This document shows positions 54,621-64,000 of a DNA stretch of 64,000 bases, one piece after another. The first letter of the stretch is position 1. Every line of letters starts with the position of its first letter. Source of the DNA: Xiheicaenibacterium sp046351325 (lineage in GTDB: Bacteria; Myxococcota_A; Polyangia; Polyangiales; Polyangiaceae); NCBI GenBank assembly GCA_046351325.1, contig JAXLYR010000006.1, forward strand, positions 310,001-374,000. Reading direction: 5' to 3'. The position numbers were made by a program, and so were the translations under genes. The notes beneath the pieces were generated by a model. The model did no database searches. It was not told where the DNA came from and was given only the letters and a program-made list of their open reading frames with translations.

Positions 54621-56582
54621 ATGGGTCGAAGCGTTCGATCTTCGGAGGCCACGCGCGAGAGGCGCACCTCGGGTCAAAGAGTGCACTTCGAGGCAATGGT
54701 CGCGGTCGGCGGTGCCGCCGGCGGTGCAGCCTTCGAGGCCGAAAGCATGGATGTCTCGACCGAGGGGATGCGGCTGCGGACAGCCTATTTGCCCGAGATC
54801 GGCGACCAACTCGTCTGTCGATTCGACGGCCCCGAAGGGGAGCTCATCGCGATCGGCGAGGTGACGTGGGCGACGGAGCAAGCGAAGGGCGGCGAGTTCG
54901 GCGTCCGCTTCGTGGATCTGGACCCCGAGACGGCGACGGCGCTGAAGGAGCTCTGCGCTCGCGAGGGCGCCGAGGAGAAGGCCGACGGCGGCGCGAAGCC
55001 CGAGATCAGCAAGGGCGCTCGCGTGAAGCTCCACATCGAGGGCCTCGGCTCTCCGATGAAGGCGCGCGTTCGCAGCTCCGCCTCGAAGGAGGTCTGCGTC
55101 GGCTCGTCGCTCGAGTTCCTCAAGCTCGGCCGGCAGGTCGGGGTCGAGGACGTCGACGCTGGCGACCGGCGCGAGGGCTTCGTCGACACGGTGAAGGTCG
55201 AGGTCGACCCGAACACCAGCGTCCCGCAGCTCATCGTCTCGCTCCGTTTCGACGGCGCGACGATCGGCGGCGCGATGAAGACGGCGGAGCCCGCTCCGCA
55301 GCCGTCGAAGAAGACCTCGGTGCGCCCGCCCGCCCCCGAGGGTGAGGACATCGCGCCCCCGACCAAGGCCGCGCGCGCCGAGAGCGAGCTCTCGCTGAGC
55401 GACGCGCCCGCGCGCTCGAAGAAGGAGCCGGCCAAGCCGACCTCCGACGAGAGCGAAGCGGCGAGCGCTCGCGCGACGGACGACGACGACGACGAGATGA
55501 TGATGGCGCCGCCGAACAAGCTGCGCGCTGCCTCGGAGAAGGCGAAGGAGCTCTCCTCCAAGGCCGCGAGCGCGATCGGTCCGGCGTTCTCCAAGCTGGG
55601 CGACGGCGCGAAGGGCTTCGTCGCGAAGCTCCGCGACACGGTCGCGAAGCGCGGCGCGAACAAAGAAGACGGCAAACGCGGCAGCGCACCGAAGCGTGTC
55701 ACCGCGCCGCCGCCGAGCGGAGCGCTCACGAGCGACGGCCGACGCCTCGTGCGTCAGGGCTCGGATGCGGGAGACGACGACGCTCCGGTGATGCCGCCGA
55801 AGCGCTCGAAGAAGGGCGTCGTCATCGGCGCCGCCGCGGGCCTCGTGCTCGTGCTCGGGATCGTCGGCGTGTCGAAGGCGATCGGTGGAGGCGACAGCGC
55901 GAGCAACAAGCCGGTCGCGTCCGCTGAGAAGGGCAAAGTCGATCCGAACTCGGTGCCGCCGATCCCCGGCGCGCCCGGGACGGTGAACGTGCCGCTCTTC
56001 GGGCCCACGCCCGCGTCAACGACCGAGCAGGTCGACGCGACGCCGCCGGATGGACCGAGCGCCAAGGGCAAGGGCGCCGAGGCCGAGGAGCCCGCCGAGG
56101 TCGGCGAGGAGTCCGAAGGCAGCGGCGAGCCGGTGAAGGAGTGGGGCGAGGCGAGCGTCCACAACCCCACGTCGCTCAAGGTGAAGCTCGACGGTCCGGT
56201 CGAGGGCTTCGTCGCGCACGACGTCGACGGAGGCTTCTCCCTCACGGTGCCGGGTCGCAAGTCGACGATGTCCTCCACGTCGATGCTGTTGAAGAAGGAC
56301 AAGCGCCTCGCGGCGGTCGACGTCGTCAACAACGAGGACGGCGCTGAGATCACGATCCGCTTCAAGGGCGAGACGCCGTCTCATCGCGTCGTCGCACGCG
56401 GCGACAAGATCGACATCCAGCTCGGCTCGGAAGGCGCGGCGAAGTCCCCGTCGAAGAAGGGCGATCCGAAGAAGGTCGCCAGCCACAAGCCGGGCGCGAA
56501 GCCTGCGGCCAAGCCGGGCAAGCCCGGTAAGCCCGCGGCGAAGCCCGCGAACAAGAAGAAGCCCACCAACAAGAAGCACTGA
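54621..56582 (+). CDS. PilZ-domain membrane protein with AMIN-like domain and Lys-rich tail
   Basis: 653 residues; ATG 54621 follows GAAGGAG by about 11 bp. The PilZ region is near the N-terminus: RERRTSGQRVHF provides the R-x-x-x-R motif and DVSTEGMRLR the D/N-x-S-x-x-G motif, so c-di-GMP binding is likely. A low-complexity Lys/Ala/Ser/Asp stretch follows. One transmembrane helix is near residue 405 (GVVIGAAAGLVLVLGIVGV). The periplasmic part has a beta domain (SLKVKLDGPVEGFVAHDV) resembling AMIN, and a histone-like Lys/Pro/Ala tail ends in KKKPTNKKH. It could couple c-di-GMP to the cell wall. Confidence 0.82.
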   Translation: MGRSVRSSEATRERRTSGQRVHFEAMVAVGGAAGGAAFEAESMDVSTEGMRLRTAYLPEIGDQLVCRFDGPEGELIAIGEVTWATEQAKGGEFGVRFVDLDPETATALKELCAREGAEEKADGGAKPEISKGARVKLHIEGLGSPMKARVRSSASKEVCVGSSLEFLKLGRQVGVEDVDAGDRREGFVDTVKVEVDPNTSVPQLIVSLRFDGATIGGAMKTAEPAPQPSKKTSVRPPAPEGEDIAPPTKAARAESELSLSDAPARSKKEPAKPTSDESEAASARATDDDDDEMMMAPPNKLRAASEKAKELSSKAASAIGPAFSKLGDGAKGFVAKLRDTVAKRGANKEDGKRGSAPKRVTAPPPSGALTSDGRRLVRQGSDAGDDDAPVMPPKRSKKGVVIGAAAGLVLVLGIVGVSKAIGGGDSASNKPVASAEKGKVDPNSVPPIPGAPGTVNVPLFGPTPASTTEQVDATPPDGPSAKGKGAEAEEPAEVGEESEGSGEPVKEWGEASVHNPTSLKVKLDGPVEGFVAHDVDGGFSLTVPGRKSTMSSTSMLLKKDKRLAAVDVVNNEDGAEITIRFKGETPSHRVVARGDKIDIQLGSEGAAKSPSKKGDPKKVASHKPGAKPAAKPGKPGKPAAKPANKKKPTNKKH

Positions 56583-56587
56583 GCGGG

Positions 56588-56750
56588 TTGGTGAGGCCTG
56601 GGGCCTATCTTGGTGAGGCCGGGGGGCTGTCTTGGTGAGGCCGAGACGCGTCTTGGTGAAGCTGGCGGGCGTCTTGGTGAGGCTGGGGGGGGCGTCTTGG
56701 TGAAGCTGGGGGCGTCTTGGTGAAGCCCGGACGCGTCTTGGTGAGGCGCG
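56588..56750. repeat. Tandem repeat, eight units of 20-23 bp (TTGGTGA-rich)
   Basis: Starting 6 bp after the PilZ gene stop, the segment TTGGTGA(G/A)GC recurs eight times with 20-23 bp spacing, each unit ending mostly in GCGTC or CTGTC. The variable middle is G-rich. It ends just before the convergent lipoprotein gene stop at 56771. The unit length is close to that of the repeat at 32967 but the sequence differs. Not coding, no spacers. It may act in transcription termination or nucleoid binding. Confidence 0.82.
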
Positions 56751-56770
56751 TCCGCCGCAAACCTAGGCGC

Positions 56771-57265
56771 TCAGTTCCACTTGCAGGAGCCCTTCTCCTT
56801 CGTCTCTTTGACCTCGAACTCGTCGCCGGTGATCTTGATCCGGAAGTCGAAGGTCTCGAGGTCGTCGTCGCCCGGCATCGGTGCCTTGTACACCGTTATG
56901 GTCGTCCACTCGCCCTCGGTGAGGCGCTCGTGACCGTCGTCGCGGCTGCCCGAGACCTCGAAGGTCTTGCCGACGACCTGGTACTCCGCGTGGGTGACGG
57001 CGCCGTTGTCGACCGCGACGCCGACGACGAAGAGCGCGTCCTCGTTCTTGACCTTGGCCGAGTCGATCTTGATGAAGCAGAGGCCCTGCTTGCTGATGAT
57101 CGCAGCGGTCGACCGCGTCTTGCCGGTGGTCGTCGTCGTGGACCCGCCGTCGTCGGTCGTGGTGCCGCCGTCGTCCGCGGTCTTGGGATCGTTGCTCGAG
57201 CCAGAGCAAGCAGCAGCGAGAGCTGCGACGCTGAAGACCACTGCGGCGAGGACCCTTTGGAACAT
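56771..57265 (-). CDS. Small lipoprotein of unknown function
   Basis: 164 residues from ATG 57265. Lipobox AALAAAC, then a Thr/Asp/Gly-rich linker to about residue 45. The domain appears as a beta-sandwich (ALFVVGVAVDNGAVTHAEYQV, FDFRIKITGDEFEV), closing with SCKWN. Two Cys, in LCFIK and SCKW, could bridge. I do not recognise the family. It lies just beyond the tandem repeat, convergent with the PilZ gene. Confidence 0.7.
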   Translation of the reverse strand: MFQRVLAAVVFSVAALAAACSGSSNDPKTADDGGTTTDDGGSTTTTTGKTRSTAAIISKQGLCFIKIDSAKVKNEDALFVVGVAVDNGAVTHAEYQVVGKTFEVSGSRDDGHERLTEGEWTTITVYKAPMPGDDDLETFDFRIKITGDEFEVKETKEKGSCKWN

Positions 57266-57332
57266 GCCGGGAACATAGCGCAACGCGCGGGAGGCGCGAA
57301 GCGAACGCGGGCCGCGGTCTCGCGGGGCGCAG

Positions 57333-58610
57333 TCAGAGGGCGGCTTCGGCGTCCTCGAAGAAGTCGCGCAGGGAGTCGCGCTGGGCCTCGGCGTCGGACC
57401 AGCCGAGCTCGATGAGGCGTCGCGCGAAGGCGCCGTCGAAGAGCATGTAGCTCGCGAGATCGGCCTCCGAGGCCTCGCCGACGTCGAGCAGAGAGAGCAC
57501 GCGTCGCATGGCAGCCCCGGCGCGGACGCGCGACGAGCGCACGTAGGACTCCGCGATGCGACCGATGTCCTCGCTCGGGCGGACGACGAGCGTCTTGACG
57601 CGACGGAACTCGGGCGCGTGGTTGGACGACGCCGCGGCGTTCACGCGCTCCATGAAGTCGGGCCCGAAGGCGCGCACGCCCTGGTCGATCATCGTGTTCA
57701 CGCGGTCGAGGATCTCGAAGTCGCTCGTGATGTGATCGAGGAGGAAGGCGTTCAGGACCTTGCCGATGACGAAGGCGACGTTCGGCGGCTTCTCGGCGCG
57801 ATCGGTCGGCAGGTCGCGGAGCTCGCGCGAGAGGCCGACCGCGAACACGTGCGTCGCGCCGAGGCGCAAGGCGGGGGCGATGGGCGTGTTCTGTCGAACG
57901 CCGCCATCCATGTAGAGGTGCTGCCCGATGCGGACCGCAGGGAAGATGATCGGGATCGCGGCGGACGCGAGCGCGTGGATGGGACCGATGCGGGCCGCTC
58001 GAATCTCGGTCCGCGCGGGCGCGACCGGCGGGAGCGGCACGCCGGGCGCCGTCTGCATGAAGAGGACGGTCTTGCCCGTCGAGATTTCGGTGGCCGAGAC
58101 GCTCAGGCCGAGCAGGCGTCGATCGCGGAACGACTTGGAGATCGCACGCCATGCGATCTCGCGCTCGACGAGGCGCGCCATCGGCGAGACATCGAAGAGG
58201 CCGACCGCGTCGCGACCGCCGCCGACGAGGAGGCGCGGCAGCGACGAGAGCTGGCTGAAGCCGAAGCCGAGGACCTCATCCATGTGGATCTCGGACCATA
58301 GGTTCGAGAGGCGACGCACCCCGAGGCCCGGGTCGTTGAGGTGCGAGGCGAGGAAGCAGCCGTTGATCGCGCCGACGCTCGTGCCGAGGATGAAGTCGAC
58401 CGGGATCGGGCGCTTTCGGACGCGTTCGAAGTGATCGAAGAGGTACGAGAGCACGCCGACCTCGTACGCGCCGCGCGCCCCGCCACCGGAGAGGATGACG
58501 GCGACGCGGCCGCGCCGCTCGCCCGTCGTGGAAGGTGGCGGCAACGTCGCGGGGGGAGGTCGTGTGGGGGGCAAGGCAATCCGAGTGGGGCGCGATCGTT
58601 CTAGTCCCAA
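57333..58610 (-). CDS. Patatin-like phospholipase
   Basis: 425 residues, TTG start at 58610. The patatin catalytic features are all present: oxyanion GGGARG, nucleophile GTSVG (G-x-S-x-G), and DGG (YMDGG) giving the Ser-Asp dyad, with SAAIPIIFPAV before it. A Pro-rich N-terminal 35 residues and a C-terminal helical region of about 120 residues lie outside the domain. No signal peptide; it may be cytoplasmic or peripheral. Predicted lipid acyl hydrolase. Same strand as the large kinase gene, whose stop lies 17 bp upstream. Confidence 0.92.
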   Translation of the reverse strand: MGLERSRPTRIALPPTRPPPATLPPPSTTGERRGRVAVILSGGGARGAYEVGVLSYLFDHFERVRKRPIPVDFILGTSVGAINGCFLASHLNDPGLGVRRLSNLWSEIHMDEVLGFGFSQLSSLPRLLVGGGRDAVGLFDVSPMARLVEREIAWRAISKSFRDRRLLGLSVSATEISTGKTVLFMQTAPGVPLPPVAPARTEIRAARIGPIHALASAAIPIIFPAVRIGQHLYMDGGVRQNTPIAPALRLGATHVFAVGLSRELRDLPTDRAEKPPNVAFVIGKVLNAFLLDHITSDFEILDRVNTMIDQGVRAFGPDFMERVNAAASSNHAPEFRRVKTLVVRPSEDIGRIAESYVRSSRVRAGAAMRRVLSLLDVGEASEADLASYMLFDGAFARRLIELGWSDAEAQRDSLRDFFEDAEAAL

Positions 58611-58627
58611 CGATCAGACGCCAAGGA

Positions 58628-63237
<4,610 letters not shown>

Positions 63238-63241
<4 letters not shown>

Positions 63242-64000
63242 CGCTGGAGCGGAGACGGACTCTCAGGGGTGGTCGCTCTCGGCTTTCTCTCCGAGGATTT
63301 CGACTCGACCCCCTTGGCAGCGCTCGCTCCTTCGAGGACGGCGCGCCACGTCTCGAGGCGTGGACCGGCAGGCTTGGGCCAGGCCATCGCCGCGAAGCGC
63401 TCGAGCAGCATCGGCGTGTGATCGCCCGTGCGGATCGGATCCTTGAAGGCCGCGCGCGCAGCGTCGAGCTCCTTGCCGGCCTCGTGGAACCGGCCCTCGT
63501 GGTACGCGAGCCAGGCCTTCGTCAGGTGACGGTGCTGCTTGGGCTCGGACTCGACGAGCGCGACGGCCTCACACGCGATGAGGAAGTCGCGCGCGGTGTC
63601 GGCGTCGCCGCGTGCGAGCGCGATCTGCGCGCTGAGCAGCCGAGTCTCGACCTGCCCCCACGGATCGGCGAGGCGATCGAAGAGGGCCCCGGCGGTGCGC
63701 GCGTGCTCCTCCGCGTCGTCGGTGCGATCCTGATCGATCGCGATCATGGCGAGGATGCGCTCGCACCCGGCTTCGCCGCGTGGGTTCGCCAAATCGCGGA
63801 AGGCCTGACGCGCCGACATCGCGGTCTCGCGCGCCGAGTCCCAGTGCCCGTCGCGGTGATCGGTGTGCGCGAGCGTCAGATCGCTCTGCGCCATCCCGAG
63901 GCGATAACCGATCGCTTCGAACTCGCGGCGCGCGGCGAGGATCGTCGCGCGCGTCGTCGGCAGCCCGCCCGCAGCCTGCTCGATGAAGACCTGGACGACG
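63238..64000 (-). CDS. TPR-containing protein, 5' end outside the window
   Basis: At least 253 codons, open to the right edge of the window. Repeated helix pairs of about 34 residues (GHWDSARETAMSARQAFRDL, DAEEHARTAGALFDRL, ARGDADTARDFLIAC, EGRFHEAGKELDAAR) are TPR-like. The C-terminus is a basic, Ser/Pro-rich tail. The TGA (63238-63240) overlaps the start ATG of the kinase-ATPase gene, so the two are co-translated. It is likely the C-terminal part of another large regulator, or a partner of the kinase. Confidence 0.8.

Overview
The window looks like a chromosome segment of a myxobacterium, most likely of the Sorangium/Polyangium type (order Polyangiales). The inference rests on the very high GC content with strong third-position G/C. 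It is supported by many secreted lipoproteins with Gly/Ser-rich linkers after the lipobox, Cys-rich secreted proteins, eukaryote-like Ser/Thr kinases (one fused to cyclase-like, ATPase and TPR regions), ECF sigma factors and a trypsin-like protease with a MYXO-CTERM-like tail. No rRNA or tRNA gene, CRISPR array or replication origin was seen.

Layout. 0.4-8.8 kb: a beta-helix lipoprotein, an M1 aminopeptidase lipoprotein, a cysK-cysE cysteine-synthesis operon, a membrane metallophosphoesterase and a Ser/Thr kinase. 8.8-14.6 kb: two paralogous membrane proteins with Cys-rich tails flank a Gly-rich lipoprotein and a leucine-rich-repeat protein; a 129-bp near-identical copy of the kinase 3' end lies here as a fragment. 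14.6-26.6 kb: lipoproteins, a NiCoT-like permease, thioredoxin, an ECF sigma factor, the protease, a twice-frameshifted class II glutamine amidotransferase, a tandem DUF3298-like lipoprotein, a Pro/Thr-rich protein coupled to a radical SAM enzyme, and a DUF2169 protein. 26.9-32.8 kb: a serine hydrolase abutting a 5'-truncated Cys-rich gene, and several unknown lipoproteins.

32.8-42.6 kb reads as an accessory region: a 22-bp-period tandem repeat, an HNH nuclease, a protein with a HEPN-type RxxxxH motif, a sigma-like factor overlapping a small ORF, a cluster of frameshifted small genes, a 459-residue unknown protein, an IS630 remnant and two LuxR-type regulators in a row. 42.7-50.3 kb: a WYL regulator divergent from a DNA-alkylation-repair protein around a perfect palindrome, then an ECF sigma / FecR-TPR / outer-membrane-type operon whose middle gene is frameshifted, and an esterase plus beta-barrel-like protein. 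50.3-64 kb: hybrid histidine kinase, cupin, second DUF2169 protein, PilZ protein, a second tandem repeat with a roughly 21-bp period, a patatin phospholipase, and a 1537-residue kinase-cyclase-like-ATPase-TPR protein translationally coupled to an upstream TPR gene that runs off the window.

Several genes carry single-base frame changes in otherwise well-conserved coding sequence (21.2-22.0, 36.5-37.5 and 46.3-47.6 kb). They may be real pseudogenes or indel errors in the assembly; the sequence alone cannot decide.
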